Shown: positions 17,624-26,414 of the stretch, one piece after another
Layout of the letters: each line of letters begins with the position of its first letter
Position numbering within the stretch: position 1 is the stretch's first letter
NCBI RefSeq assembly: GCF_021502585.1
Contig: NZ_JAKFGM010000002.1
Span: forward strand, 62,001 to 126,000
Direction: 5' to 3'
Source: Sphingomonas cremea
Lineage (GTDB): Bacteria; Pseudomonadota; Alphaproteobacteria; Sphingomonadales; Sphingomonadaceae
DNA: 64,000 nucleotides
Program-made: the position numbers and the translations under genes
Notes under the pieces: model-generated
The model's database searches: none
What the model saw: only the letters and a program-made list of their open reading frames with translations
What the model was told of the DNA's origin: nothing

Positions 17624-18363
17624 TGTCTTCTGCACTCGAAATTGTTGCTGTTCCGGCCTTCGCCGACAATTATCTCTGGCTGGTTCACGACGAGGACAGC
17701 GGCGAGACTGCGGTGATCGATCCCGGCGACCCGGCCCCCGTCCTTGCCGAGGCCGACAGGCGCGGCTGGCGCATCACTACCATTCTCAACACCCACTGGC
17801 ACGGGGATCACACCGGTGGGAACCTCGCGATCAAACAGGTGACGGGAGCGACGATCATTGGCCCGGCCGGCGAGAACGGCCGGGTTCCAGGGCTCGACAA
17901 GGCGATTGGCGAAGGCGACCGCATCCGAATTGGCTCACATGAGGCGGAAGTATGGGAAGTGCCCGGCCACACGGTCGGCCACATCGCCTATATTTTCAGC
18001 GACGATGCAGTGGCGTTCGTCGGCGACACGATGTTCGCTATGGGCTGCGGCCGCCTGTTCGAAGGCAGCGCGGAGCAGATGCATGTCTCGCTGCATCGCC
18101 TTGCCGAGCTTCCGCCGGAAACCCGGCTCTACTGCGCCCACGAATATACGCTCGCCAACGCCCATTTTGCCGCCCACGCTTTCCCCGAAAGCAAGGAAAT
18201 ATCCGATCGGCTCCGTCATATAGAGCAGGAGCGGGCGGCAAATCGGCCGACCGTGCCAACGACGGTTGCGGCTGAGCGGGCGACCAACCCCTTCCTGCTT
18301 GCCCGCACCGTCGAACAATTCGCGGATTTGCGCCGCGCGAAGGACGATTATCGTTCGGCCTAA
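17623..18363 (+). CDS. gloB: Hydroxyacylglutathione hydrolase (glyoxalase II)
   Basis: Glyoxalase II hydrolyses S-lactoylglutathione to D-lactate and glutathione. This 246-residue metallo-beta-lactamase-fold enzyme has the metal motif THWHGDHTGG near residue 57, the second-site histidine in PGHTVGH, aspartate in VGDTMFAMGCGRLFEG and histidine in CAHEYTLANAHF, in the family order. The C-terminal glyoxalase II domain follows (NPFLLART). The start overlaps the gloA stop (TAATG), which fixes the ATG at 17623. Confidence 0.95.
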   Translation: MSSALEIVAVPAFADNYLWLVHDEDSGETAVIDPGDPAPVLAEADRRGWRITTILNTHWHGDHTGGNLAIKQVTGATIIGPAGENGRVPGLDKAIGEGDRIRIGSHEAEVWEVPGHTVGHIAYIFSDDAVAFVGDTMFAMGCGRLFEGSAEQMHVSLHRLAELPPETRLYCAHEYTLANAHFAAHAFPESKEISDRLRHIEQERAANRPTVPTTVAAERATNPFLLARTVEQFADLRRAKDDYRSA

Positions 18364-18410
18364 GTTCAGGCTGGTGCGTTATACTGGCGAAACAAACGAG
18401 GAGAGTCGCG

Positions 18411-18830
18411 ATGAAGCTTCGAATCTCCACCTGGTTTTTGCTCGGCGGTATGGCCACTGCCATGTCCATTTCGCCCCTTCCGGCAAAGGAATCGCCAAGC
18501 CCCGAGGCCACGCAGAAGATCGCCCACGCGCTTAAAGGCCGCACGCGGGGAGAACCTGTCCCTTGCATCGCCAACCTGCGCGGACGTGCGCAGATGAACG
18601 TGATTGACGATACGACCATCCTGTTCCGCGAAGGGGACACGGTTTACGTCCAAAAGCCGAAGGGCGGATGCCCCAGTCTCGGCAACAGCCGCTATGCGCT
18701 GGTCAAGCGCCAGGTAGGCTCCACGCGATATTGCGAAGGCGACATCGGCGAGGTCGTCGACCCCGTATCCGGTATCTTTGCAGGCAGCTGCATATTTGGC
18801 CCCTTCGTTCCCTATCGGAAGGCGGGTTGA
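18411..18830 (+). CDS. Small exported protein, DUF6491-like (paralogue 1)
   Basis: The 139-residue protein has a cleavable signal peptide (about residues 1-25, ending LPAKE) and a compact domain with four conserved cysteines: PVPCIANLR, GGCPSL, RYCEGD and GSCIFGPF. The core INVIDDTTILFREGDTVYV pattern is strongly shared with the next gene. This looks like the DUF6491 family of small periplasmic proteins; its function is unknown. Two disulfides are plausible in the periplasm. GGAG lies upstream of the ATG. It follows gloB by 47 bases with its own possible promoter (TTATACT near 18378). Confidence 0.7.
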   Translation: MKLRISTWFLLGGMATAMSISPLPAKESPSPEATQKIAHALKGRTRGEPVPCIANLRGRAQMNVIDDTTILFREGDTVYVQKPKGGCPSLGNSRYALVKRQVGSTRYCEGDIGEVVDPVSGIFAGSCIFGPFVPYRKAG

Positions 18831-18866
18831 AACCGGGTCGCTGGAAATTGCCCAAGGAGAGGCGTC

Positions 18867-19283
18867 GTGAACTTTAGGACTTCTATTCTCGTCGCTGTTG
18901 GTAGTGCCGCTTTGCTCGGCTCATGCGCCACCACGCCAGATCAGGCAGTACACAGCCCCAAGGCGCAAAAAGAATTGGATGAGGCATTGGCCGGCCGCAC
19001 GCCTGGTGCCCCCGTCAATTGCCTACCGCACTGGCGCACGAACGACATGGATATCATCGACGACAAAACCATCCTGTTCCGCGACGGAGATACCGTTTAC
19101 GTCCAGAATCCGCGCGGGGGTTGTAACGGCTTGGGGGGCGGCATCTATACTCTGGTCACCCGCCAGTTTGGCACTACCCAATTATGCAGCGGGGACATCA
19201 ATCGCCTTGTTGACACTCATACGGGAATGGCGGGCGGGTCCTGCGTGTTCAGCCCATTCATACCCTACACCAAATCCAACTAA
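18867..19283 (+). CDS. Small lipoprotein, DUF6491-like (paralogue 2)
   Basis: The 138-residue tandem paralogue of the preceding gene has the same four-cysteine domain (VNCLPHW, GGCNGLGG, QLCSGD, GSCVFSPFIPY) and DxxTILFRxGDTVYVQ core. Its signal sequence differs: LLGSC at about residues 16-20 is a lipobox, so this copy should be lipid-anchored. Position 2 after the lipidated cysteine is Ala, which does not suggest inner-membrane retention. The pair thus offers one soluble and one anchored version of the same domain. AAGGAGAG precedes the GTG-ATG region. Function unknown. Confidence 0.75.
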   Translation: MNFRTSILVAVGSAALLGSCATTPDQAVHSPKAQKELDEALAGRTPGAPVNCLPHWRTNDMDIIDDKTILFRDGDTVYVQNPRGGCNGLGGGIYTLVTRQFGTTQLCSGDINRLVDTHTGMAGGSCVFSPFIPYTKSN

Positions 19284-19286
19284 GGC

Positions 19287-21047
19287 CTAGCGCTTGTACA
19301 AGGCGTCCAATCGCTCGCCATAGTTCGTCCGGATGATGTGGCGGCGGATCTTCATCGACGGGGTCAGTTGATCGTTCTCGACCGTAAATGGTTCATCGGC
19401 GAGGATGAAGCGACGCACCTTTTCTATGACCGATAAATCGGCGTTGACCCTATCCACCGCCTTAGAGATCGCCTTGGTGATCGCCGCCTGATCGCCATTG
19501 AACCGTTTCATCTCTTCAGGGTCAGGGACGAGCAAGGCGACAAGGTGCGGCTGGCGGTCGCCATAAACCATCGCCTGGAGGATTTCCGGCTGCAGCGTCA
19601 GCATCCCCTCAACCCGCTGGGGAGAGACGTTGTCGCCCTTGTCGTTGACGATCAGATCCTTCTTGCGATCGGTGATGACGATCCGCCCATTGCCGTCCAA
19701 GTGACCGACATCGCCGGTCGCCAGCCAGCCATCCTGGAGCACCCGCGCGCTTTCGTCGGGGTTGCGCCAATAGCCTTTCATCACTCCTTCGCCGCGGACC
19801 ATGATCTCGCCGTCGGTAGCGATGCGCACCTCGGTGTTCCTGAGCGGAGGCCCGACCGTCTCCATGCGGATACCCGCGCTCGGCCGATTGCAGCTGATAA
19901 CCGGTCCAGCCTCGGTCTGGCCGTAGCCTTGGAGCATCGGCAGTCCCATTGCCTGGAAGAAGAGGCCGACGTCGGGATTGAGCGGCGCACCGCCCGACAC
20001 CATCGCCTTCATTCGCCCGCCGAATTTTCCGCGCACCTTTCGCCGCAAGGTGAGCGACAAAATGCCGTTCATCGGCAAGTCCCACGGCACCGACTTTCCG
20101 GCATAGCGCTTGCCTTCGATCGATAGGGCGCGGCTCATCAGGTAAGCGGGAACGCCGCCGTCCTTTTCAACCTGTTTCATGATCTTGGCGCGCAGCATTT
20201 CGAAGAGGCGGGGGACGACGACCATGATCGTCGGCCTGACCTCCTCAATATTGGCGGCAAGCTTCTCCAGGCTTTCCGCGTAATAAATCTGCCCGCCCAA
20301 CGCGACGGGGAAATGCTGTCCGCCGGAATGTTCATAGGCGTGGCTGGCCGGCAGGAAGGAAAGGAAGACTTCGTCGTCCCAGCCGAAATCATTGGCGATG
20401 ACGTCGATGCAGCCTTCGACATTCTGCAGGATCATTCCGTGGTGCTGCATCACTCCTCGCGGAGCACCGCCCGTGCCGCTGGTGTAGATGATGCAGGCGA
20501 GGTCGCCGCGCTTGACCTCGGCCATGCGGTTTTCGAGCGCGCCGATGTCCGAGCCGCCCGAGATCAGGTCCTTCCAATGATGAAAGGTCGCGACGTCGGG
20601 CGATTGGCCAGTGATGATATCATCGATCGAGATGATGTGCTTGCACTCGGATGCGAACAGCACCGCCGGGACAAGGGTCCGCGCCAGCTTTTGGGTCGAA
20701 ACGATTACCGCACTGGCTTCGGAATTGGCGAGGATGTGCTGGTGATCGCGGGTAGTGTTGGTGGTGTAGGTTGGAACAGTGATGCAGCCCGCGGCCATGA
20801 TGCCGAGGTCGGCGATCAGCCATTCCGGCCGGTTCTCACTGACCAGCATCACGCGGTCGCCAGGCTTGAGGCCGATGCGTTTCAGGCTGTCAGCCAACGT
20901 GGCGACCTGGCGCGCCGCCTCGGCATAGCTGATCGATTGCCATTGCCCTTCTATCTTCCTCCAAAGGAACGGCCGATCGCGCTTTTCCCTGGCGCGGGTC
21001 AGGAACATTGTGACCAGGTTAGGAAAATGTTCGAGCTGCTTCGCCAT
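19287..21047 (-). CDS. Long-chain acyl-CoA synthetase (AMP-binding)
   Basis: The 586-residue protein belongs to the adenylate-forming family and should activate fatty acids with ATP and CoA. Motifs: P-loop-like IIYTSGTGGAPRGVMQHH near residue 190 (usually TSGTTGxPKG; here the second T is G and the K is R), LPASHAYEHSGG, the YGQTEAGP motif near 360, TGDVGHLDGNGRIVITDRKKD near 445, and a late catalytic lysine region (LTPSMKIRRHII). It is nearest to the long FadD/AAE15-like group. Only three bases separate its stop from the convergent lipoprotein gene; it diverges from the gamma-glutamyltransferase gene. Confidence 0.88.
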   Translation of the reverse strand: MAKQLEHFPNLVTMFLTRAREKRDRPFLWRKIEGQWQSISYAEAARQVATLADSLKRIGLKPGDRVMLVSENRPEWLIADLGIMAAGCITVPTYTTNTTRDHQHILANSEASAVIVSTQKLARTLVPAVLFASECKHIISIDDIITGQSPDVATFHHWKDLISGGSDIGALENRMAEVKRGDLACIIYTSGTGGAPRGVMQHHGMILQNVEGCIDVIANDFGWDDEVFLSFLPASHAYEHSGGQHFPVALGGQIYYAESLEKLAANIEEVRPTIMVVVPRLFEMLRAKIMKQVEKDGGVPAYLMSRALSIEGKRYAGKSVPWDLPMNGILSLTLRRKVRGKFGGRMKAMVSGGAPLNPDVGLFFQAMGLPMLQGYGQTEAGPVISCNRPSAGIRMETVGPPLRNTEVRIATDGEIMVRGEGVMKGYWRNPDESARVLQDGWLATGDVGHLDGNGRIVITDRKKDLIVNDKGDNVSPQRVEGMLTLQPEILQAMVYGDRQPHLVALLVPDPEEMKRFNGDQAAITKAISKAVDRVNADLSVIEKVRRFILADEPFTVENDQLTPSMKIRRHIIRTNYGERLDALYKR

Positions 21048-21166
21048 GATATCCTCTCCGACCGACTGCCGGCATTTTCTTCTTCTTAGCCGATCAGCCG
21101 CTGTTGGCCAGCAGGGCGACAGGCGGCGGTTGGACGCCAGCGAGGACCCGCGCTAGGTCAGTCACT

Positions 21167-22879
21167 ATGTCACTTGTCAGTCGATTTCTCATCGCCCTCT
21201 CTACTGCCGTCCTCGCCACCTGCGCCGCTCCACCTCCTCCGGCCGGCATCGCGGCCGCGGTCGAAGCTCAACCCTTTGTCATCGCGGCCAATCCGCTGGC
21301 GGCTAATGCTGGACTGGAGGTGCTTCGGCGCGGCGGTAGCGCAGTGGATGCGGCAATCGCAGTGCAAGCCATGCTGTCACTGGTCGAGCCACAAAGCTCG
21401 GGCATGGGCGGTGGCGCGTTCATGAATTACTATGATGCCAATTCCGGCAAGATCATGATTTACGACGGCCGTGAAGTTGCACCGGCACAAGCGACACCAG
21501 GCATGTTCCTGGGGCCCGGCGGCAAACCGTTGCCGTTCGACACGGCGGTGTTGAGTGGCCGGGCTACCGGCGTGCCTGGTGCGGTCAAGATGCTGGCGCT
21601 GGCTCATCAGGAACATGGCAAGCTAGCTTGGCGTGAGTTGTTCGGTGCGGCCGAGCGGACCGCGGACGAAGGTTTCATCGTCAGCCCCCGACTCCACCGC
21701 ATGATCCACGCCGAGTTTGCAGAGAACCACGCCCCCGATGTAATAGCCTATTTCTCCAAGTCGGACGGCACGCTTCTCAATGCGGGCGACCGGCTGGCGA
21801 ACAAGCCCTACGCTGACTTCCTCCGCCGGCTGGCTGGCCAGGGCCCAGCGGCACTTTATGCCGGCGAGACCGGCGCTCGCATCGTGGCACGGACCCGCGC
21901 CGAACCGCTCGGCGGATCGATGACCATGGCCGACCTCGCCAACTATCGGCCGGTGAAGCGGGAGGCGCTGTGCGGTCCCTATCGAGCCTATCTCGCCTGC
22001 GTCCCGCCGCCCCCATCCAGCGGCGTCGGCCTGCTGCAGCTGCTGATGCTGCTAGAGCGGACCGACATTGCATCGCGCGGAGCCGGCGACCCACAGGCCT
22101 GGTTCCTGTTCGCCGAGGCTAGCCGGATTATGTATGCCGACCGCGACCGCTTTGTCGGCGATCCGGCGTTCGTGAATGTCCCGGTCGAAGGGCTGCTGGC
22201 GCCCGGTTATATTGCTAAGCGGGCGAATCTTATCGGCGAATCCGTCGGCCCGCCGCCAGTGGCCGGCAACCCCGCCGAGGCCGTCGTGGCAGGTACCGAC
22301 CGAACCTATGAGCCGACCGGAACTTCGCATTTCATCATCCGCGATGCCCAAGGAAACATCGTGTCGATGACCACTACGGTCGAAAGCATCTTCGGCTCCG
22401 GCCGGATGGTCGACGGCTTTTTCCTCAACAACCAGATGACCGACTTCTCCTTCTCGCCGGTAGACACAGAGGGCCGGCCGGCCGCCAATGCGGTTGCGCC
22501 GGGCAAGCGTCCTCGCTCGTCGATGACTCCGCTGATTTTGCTGGATGGCGATCGGCGTTTCGCCGGTGCATTCGGGTCGGCCGGAGGAAATGCGATCCTC
22601 GCTTATGTCGCCAAGTCAATGGTCGCAGCGATCGATTGGGGCATGCCGGTCCAGCAGGCGCTGGCGGCGCCGAACCTGGTCGCACGCGGACGTAATTTCA
22701 ACGGCGAGGTGACCAAATTCAGTCCCGGGATGATGGCCGCGCTTCAGGCCAAGGGCGTCGACCTCAAGCCCGGGCAGGGCGAGGACAGCGGCGTTCATGC
22801 GGTGATGATCCGCGATGGCCGGGTCGATGGCGGCTACGACCCGCGGCGCGAAGGCGTAGTATTGCTGCTGAGCCGCTAA
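21167..22879 (+). CDS. ggt: Gamma-glutamyltransferase
   Basis: The 570-residue periplasmic enzyme cleaves gamma-glutamyl bonds of glutathione and related compounds. A signal peptide ending LATCAAPPP could be a lipobox, though Thr at -1 is unusual. The proenzyme self-cleaves before the nucleophilic threonine of TSHFIIRDAQGNIVSMT (about residue 387), which starts the small subunit. SGMGGGAFMNYY and FGSAGGNAI are family signatures. The ATG at 21167 gives a clean signal peptide; the upstream frame extension lacks similarity. Its stop shares four bases with pyrD (CTAA). Confidence 0.93.
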   Translation: MSLVSRFLIALSTAVLATCAAPPPPAGIAAAVEAQPFVIAANPLAANAGLEVLRRGGSAVDAAIAVQAMLSLVEPQSSGMGGGAFMNYYDANSGKIMIYDGREVAPAQATPGMFLGPGGKPLPFDTAVLSGRATGVPGAVKMLALAHQEHGKLAWRELFGAAERTADEGFIVSPRLHRMIHAEFAENHAPDVIAYFSKSDGTLLNAGDRLANKPYADFLRRLAGQGPAALYAGETGARIVARTRAEPLGGSMTMADLANYRPVKREALCGPYRAYLACVPPPPSSGVGLLQLLMLLERTDIASRGAGDPQAWFLFAEASRIMYADRDRFVGDPAFVNVPVEGLLAPGYIAKRANLIGESVGPPPVAGNPAEAVVAGTDRTYEPTGTSHFIIRDAQGNIVSMTTTVESIFGSGRMVDGFFLNNQMTDFSFSPVDTEGRPAANAVAPGKRPRSSMTPLILLDGDRRFAGAFGSAGGNAILAYVAKSMVAAIDWGMPVQQALAAPNLVARGRNFNGEVTKFSPGMMAALQAKGVDLKPGQGEDSGVHAVMIRDGRVDGGYDPRREGVVLLLSR

Positions 22880-23907
22880 CCCGCGTCGCTTCCCACCGCC
22901 TCGGATATGTTGATCATTTGGCTCACGCCGAGCAGGACCTTCAGCTCCTCGGCGATGCGACGGGCAATGCCCGGACCTTCATAGACCATCGCGGAGTAGA
23001 GCTGGACCAGCGACGCCCCGGCGGTGATCCGCTCCCAAGCGTCATGGCCGTTCTCGATCCCGCCGGCGGCGATCAGCGGCAATTGGCCGCCCGTGGCGAC
23101 GCGAAACTTGCGAAGCTGTTCAAGCGCCAGCGCCTTTAACGGCCGGCCCGAGAGACCGCCCGTTTCGTTAGCGTAAGGGGACTTCAGCGGCGGTCGCGAA
23201 ATCGTGGTGTTCGACACGATCAGCGCGTCGATCCCATGATCGACTGCGGCGCGGACGATCCGCTCATGATCACCCGTTTCAAGGTCCGGAGCGACCTTCA
23301 GGAAGACGGGAACTCCGGATGTACGTGCGTCGCGCACCGCAGCAAGCAACTCGACGAGTTCGCCACCAGCCTGCAGATTCCTGAGGCCCGGCGTGTTGGG
23401 AGAGCTGACGTTGACCGTCAGATAATCCGCGACGGGCCCCATCAGGCGAACGCTGTCTGCGTAATCGGCGATGCGGTCGGCGCTATCCTTGTTGGCGCCG
23501 ATATTGACTCCAACTACGCCGCGCCGATCGCGCTTGCTAAGCCGATCCAGCGCGGCCGCTTGGCCTTGGTTGTTGAACCCCATCCGGTTGATCACCGCCC
23601 GGTCTTCCTTCAGCCGGAAAAGGCGCGGCCTGGGATTGCCAAGCTGGGGCTCAGGGGTCAGCGTCCCCACTTCGACGAAGCCGAAGCCGAGGCCCAGCAT
23701 CGCGTCAGGTACCTCCGCATCCTTGTCAAAGCCCGCCGCGAGACCGACCGGCGAAGGAAAGCGAAGCCCTGCAACCTCGCTCGCCAGCTCCGGCGCAAAA
23801 GCGGGCAATGGCAATCGCGGGGCCAGGGACAAGGCGCATATCGTAGCTCGATGAGCTGTCTCGGCATCGAGTGCGAAGGCGAAAGGGCGAAGGAGTTTGT
23901 ACAGCAC
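22876..23907 (-). CDS. pyrD: Dihydroorotate dehydrogenase (quinone), class 2
   Basis: Class 2 PyrD (343 residues) oxidises dihydroorotate to orotate at the inner membrane and feeds electrons to quinone. The N-terminal helical membrane-association region (LLRPFAFALDAETAHR) marks class 2. Further motifs are GLAAGFDKDAEVPDAML, NRMGFNNQG, the catalytic serine in LTVNVSSPNTPGLR and the FMN-binding IAAGGIENGHDAWERI. The start is GTG at 23907, with AGGA about eight bases upstream. It diverges from the DUF885 gene across a region holding a repeat element. Confidence 0.95.
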   Translation of the reverse strand: MLYKLLRPFAFALDAETAHRATICALSLAPRLPLPAFAPELASEVAGLRFPSPVGLAAGFDKDAEVPDAMLGLGFGFVEVGTLTPEPQLGNPRPRLFRLKEDRAVINRMGFNNQGQAAALDRLSKRDRRGVVGVNIGANKDSADRIADYADSVRLMGPVADYLTVNVSSPNTPGLRNLQAGGELVELLAAVRDARTSGVPVFLKVAPDLETGDHERIVRAAVDHGIDALIVSNTTISRPPLKSPYANETGGLSGRPLKALALEQLRKFRVATGGQLPLIAAGGIENGHDAWERITAGASLVQLYSAMVYEGPGIARRIAEELKVLLGVSQMINISEAVGSDAG

Positions 23908-23924
23908 CGTCGTTTCCTGCAGCC

Positions 23925-24009
23925 GTCATGCTGAACTTGTTTCAGCATCCATTCCGGAGACTTCGCTGCACTTCACGAAAATGGCCCCTGAAACAAGTTC
24001 AGGGTGACG
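23925..24009. repeat. REP-like intergenic inverted-repeat element
   Basis: CGTCA..TGAACTTGTTTCA (23925-23944) is mirrored by TGAAACAAGTTCA..TGACG (23989-24009), with perfect 13-bp inner arms and 5-bp outer arms. Each half is also a small CTGAA..TTCAG palindrome. Such TGAACTTGTTTCAG elements are, as far as I recall, dispersed between genes in many sphingomonads. It may fold into a stable hairpin or act as a terminator or non-autonomous repeat. I see only this one copy in the window. Confidence 0.8.
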
Positions 24010-24092
24010 AAACTGCCGTTTATCGAAAATTCTTTGCGGACAGCGGCTGCGCCGCCATGGTCGCGCGCAACTCATCCAACGGGAGCATAGCC

Positions 24093-25949
24093 TTGATCCG
24101 ATCCACCCTCCTTGCCTCCACTGCGCTTCTCGCCGCCTGCGCGACAACTGCGCCAGAGGCAATTCCAGCCCCACCGATCGCGGCCGAAGCTCCTGCCGCC
24201 GTTGCTCCGCCAGCGCCCGTAGACCAGGCTGCGGCGCTCAAGAAATTCTTCGAGGATTACGACAAGGCCGAGTTGGCGCTTTCGCCGATGTCCAAGGCCT
24301 ATCGCGGGATCAAGGACCAGGATTACGGCAAGCTCGACCAATTCACCGACGCAGCCGCGATCGCCAGTCGCGAGCTCGACCAGCGCACCGCCGACGAGAT
24401 GGTTGCCCGGTTCAATCGCGCCACGCTCTCGGCCGAGGACCAGCTGAGCTACGACCTGCTCCTTTACCGCAACCAGCGATCGGCCAGCATCTTCCCCTAT
24501 CGTCGCTACGCCTATGTGTTCGACCAGATGAATGGGGCGCAATCCGATATTCCCGCCTTACTCATCAACATTCACAAGGTCGATACCGAGCAGGATGCGC
24601 GCGATTATGTCAGCCGCATTCGCGCCACCGGGCCCTATATCGACCAGGCGGTTGCGGAGAGCATCGAGCGAGAGAAGCTCGGCGTCCTTCCGCCCAAATG
24701 GGTCTTCCCGCAGGTTATCGAGCAGTCAAAGAACCTGATCACCGGCGCGCCATTCACCACCGGCGCGGACAATGACGTCTACGCCGACTTCAAGGCCAAG
24801 GTCGGCAAGCTCAACATCCCGCAGGAGACAAAGACCGCGTTGATCGCGGAAGCGCACGACGCGCTGATTGGGTCGATGGGCCCGGCCTATCAGCGGCTGA
24901 TCGCGATGCTGCAGGATCAGCAAACCCGCGCCGGGACCGACGATGGAGTCTGGCGCTTCGCCAATGGCGCCGCCCAGTATCAGGCGCTTCTGAAATATTA
25001 CACGACGACCGACCTAACCCCCGACCAGGTGCATGAGCTGGGCCTGGCGCAGGTTGCGCGCATCCATGGCGAGATGGAAGCGATCAAGAACAAGGTCGGC
25101 TTCAAGGGGACGCTGCAGCAGTTCTTCGCGCATATCCGCGACGGCAAGCAATTCTACTATCCCAACACGCCGGCCGGCAGGCAGGCCTATCTTGACGAAT
25201 CCAAGAAGGCGCAGGCTGCGGTCCAGGCCCAGCTTCCGCGTTATTTCGGGCGTCTTCCCAAGACCGAGCTTTTGATCAAGCCGGTCGAGCCGTTCCGAGA
25301 AAAGTCGGCCGGCAAGGCTTTCTATAATGACCCGCCGCCCGACGGTTCGCGGCCGGGCATCTATTACGTCAATCTTTACGACATGAAGAACATGCCTTCG
25401 ATCGAGTCCGAGGTGCTGTTCTGCCACGAAGGCATCCCCGGTCATCACCTCCAGGGCGCGTTGCTGGCCGAACTTCCCGAGGGTGCGGTTCCACCGTTCC
25501 GCCAGTTCAGCGGATATACCGCAACCGATGAAGGCTGGGGGCTCTACGCGGAGAAATTGTGCAAGGAGATGGGCCTCTACCAGGACCCGTACCGCGACTT
25601 CGGCCGGCTCCAGCTTGAGCTTCACCGTGCCATCCGACTGGTCGTCGACAGCGGTATCCACCACAAGCGATGGACCCGCGAACAGGCAATCAAATATGTC
25701 GAGGACAATAGTGCCGACGCCAAGGGCGGGATCGTCAAGGCGATCGAGCGCTATATCGTCTATCCGGGCCAGGCGACCTCCTACATGGTCGGCAAGCTGA
25801 AGATCGAGGAGCTGCGGGCGAAAGCCAAGGCGGAACTCGGCCCCAAATATGACGACCGCGGCTTCCACGACACCATATTGCTCTCCGGCTCCTTGCCGCT
25901 CGATATGCTGGAAGTGCGAGTCAACGAGTGGATCGCGCGGGTGAAGTAG
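24093..25949 (+). CDS. DUF885 family lipoprotein, putative metallopeptidase
   Basis: The 618-residue protein has the DUF885 signature EVLFCHEGIPGHHLQGALLAE (about residues 440-460), a HExxxGHH metal-binding arrangement expected to hold zinc, followed by GYTATDEGWGLYAEKL. The N-terminus MIRSTLLASTALLAACATT has a LAAC lipobox, so it is lipid-anchored in the envelope. I chose TTG at 24093, which follows GGGAG by eight bases; an ATG at 24057 would add 12 residues before the signal sequence. DUF885 members are predicted peptidases with little biochemical data. Confidence 0.87.
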   Translation: MIRSTLLASTALLAACATTAPEAIPAPPIAAEAPAAVAPPAPVDQAAALKKFFEDYDKAELALSPMSKAYRGIKDQDYGKLDQFTDAAAIASRELDQRTADEMVARFNRATLSAEDQLSYDLLLYRNQRSASIFPYRRYAYVFDQMNGAQSDIPALLINIHKVDTEQDARDYVSRIRATGPYIDQAVAESIEREKLGVLPPKWVFPQVIEQSKNLITGAPFTTGADNDVYADFKAKVGKLNIPQETKTALIAEAHDALIGSMGPAYQRLIAMLQDQQTRAGTDDGVWRFANGAAQYQALLKYYTTTDLTPDQVHELGLAQVARIHGEMEAIKNKVGFKGTLQQFFAHIRDGKQFYYPNTPAGRQAYLDESKKAQAAVQAQLPRYFGRLPKTELLIKPVEPFREKSAGKAFYNDPPPDGSRPGIYYVNLYDMKNMPSIESEVLFCHEGIPGHHLQGALLAELPEGAVPPFRQFSGYTATDEGWGLYAEKLCKEMGLYQDPYRDFGRLQLELHRAIRLVVDSGIHHKRWTREQAIKYVEDNSADAKGGIVKAIERYIVYPGQATSYMVGKLKIEELRAKAKAELGPKYDDRGFHDTILLSGSLPLDMLEVRVNEWIARVK

Positions 25950-25962
25950 CCCACCGCAAGGG

Positions 25963-26009
25963 TTGCGAAAATGGACGTATCGGCCTAAATCGGACTGGAA
26001 AGCTCCGAT
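25963..26009 (+). promoter_or_regulatory. Candidate suf operon promoter with overlapping palindromic operator
   Basis: TTGCGA (25963-25968) and TAAATC (25986-25991) with a 17-base spacer resemble a sigma-70 promoter. A palindrome, ATCGGA (25989-25994) and TCCGAT (26004-26009), overlaps the -10 and lies just ahead of the rrf2 start at 26016. An Rrf2 protein bound there could repress its own operon. Motif calls are by eye; a hairpin in the transcript is the alternative. Confidence 0.45.
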
Positions 26010-26015
26010 TAGACG

Positions 26016-26414
26016 ATGCGACTCACCCATCTTGCTGACTATGCGGTCGTGATGATGACCGCGGCCGCCCGCCGCGAGCCGTGCGCGCGCCTTAGCGCGA
26101 CCGACCTCAGCCAGGACACCGGCGTGCCGCTTCCGACGGCGCAAAAGCTGATGCAGCGGCTGGCAGCCCATGGCCTGTTGGTCGGGCATCGCGGTGCAGG
26201 CGGAGGCTATGCGCTGGCCCGGCCGGTTGGCGAAATCACTCTCGCAGACATTGTCGAAGCGGTCGAAGGGCCGTTCGCAATGACGGTTTGCAGCGAGGGC
26301 CGCACGGATTGCGCGCTTGACGCCCATTGCCGGGTTAAACCGCACATGGGGATTGTCGGCGACAAGGTTCGCGGGGCGCTGGGTGCGGTCAGCCTCCAGG
26401 AGCTCGCGCAGTGA
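26016..26414 (+). CDS. Rrf2-family Fe-S regulator of the suf operon
   Basis: The 132-residue winged-helix protein begins [18 protein letters not shown], with recognition helix [30 protein letters not shown]. Cysteines 92, 99 and 105 ([15 protein letters not shown]) match the [2Fe-2S] ligand spacing of IscR closely (C-x6-C-x5-C rather than C-x5-C-x5-C). Heading the suf genes, it is best read as the SUF-system cluster assembly regulator that senses Fe-S status and represses the operon. Its stop overlaps the sufB GTG start. Confidence 0.92.
   Translation: MRLTHLADYAVVMMTAAARREPCARLSATDLSQDTGVPLPTAQKLMQRLAAHGLLVGHRGAGGGYALARPVGEITLADIVEAVEGPFAMTVCSEGRTDCALDAHCRVKPHMGIVGDKVRGALGAVSLQELAQ

Noticed and set aside
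25014-26345. 443-codon frame antisense to the DUF885 and rrf2 genes
   Set aside because: Spans two real genes with clear motifs; GC-rich shadow.
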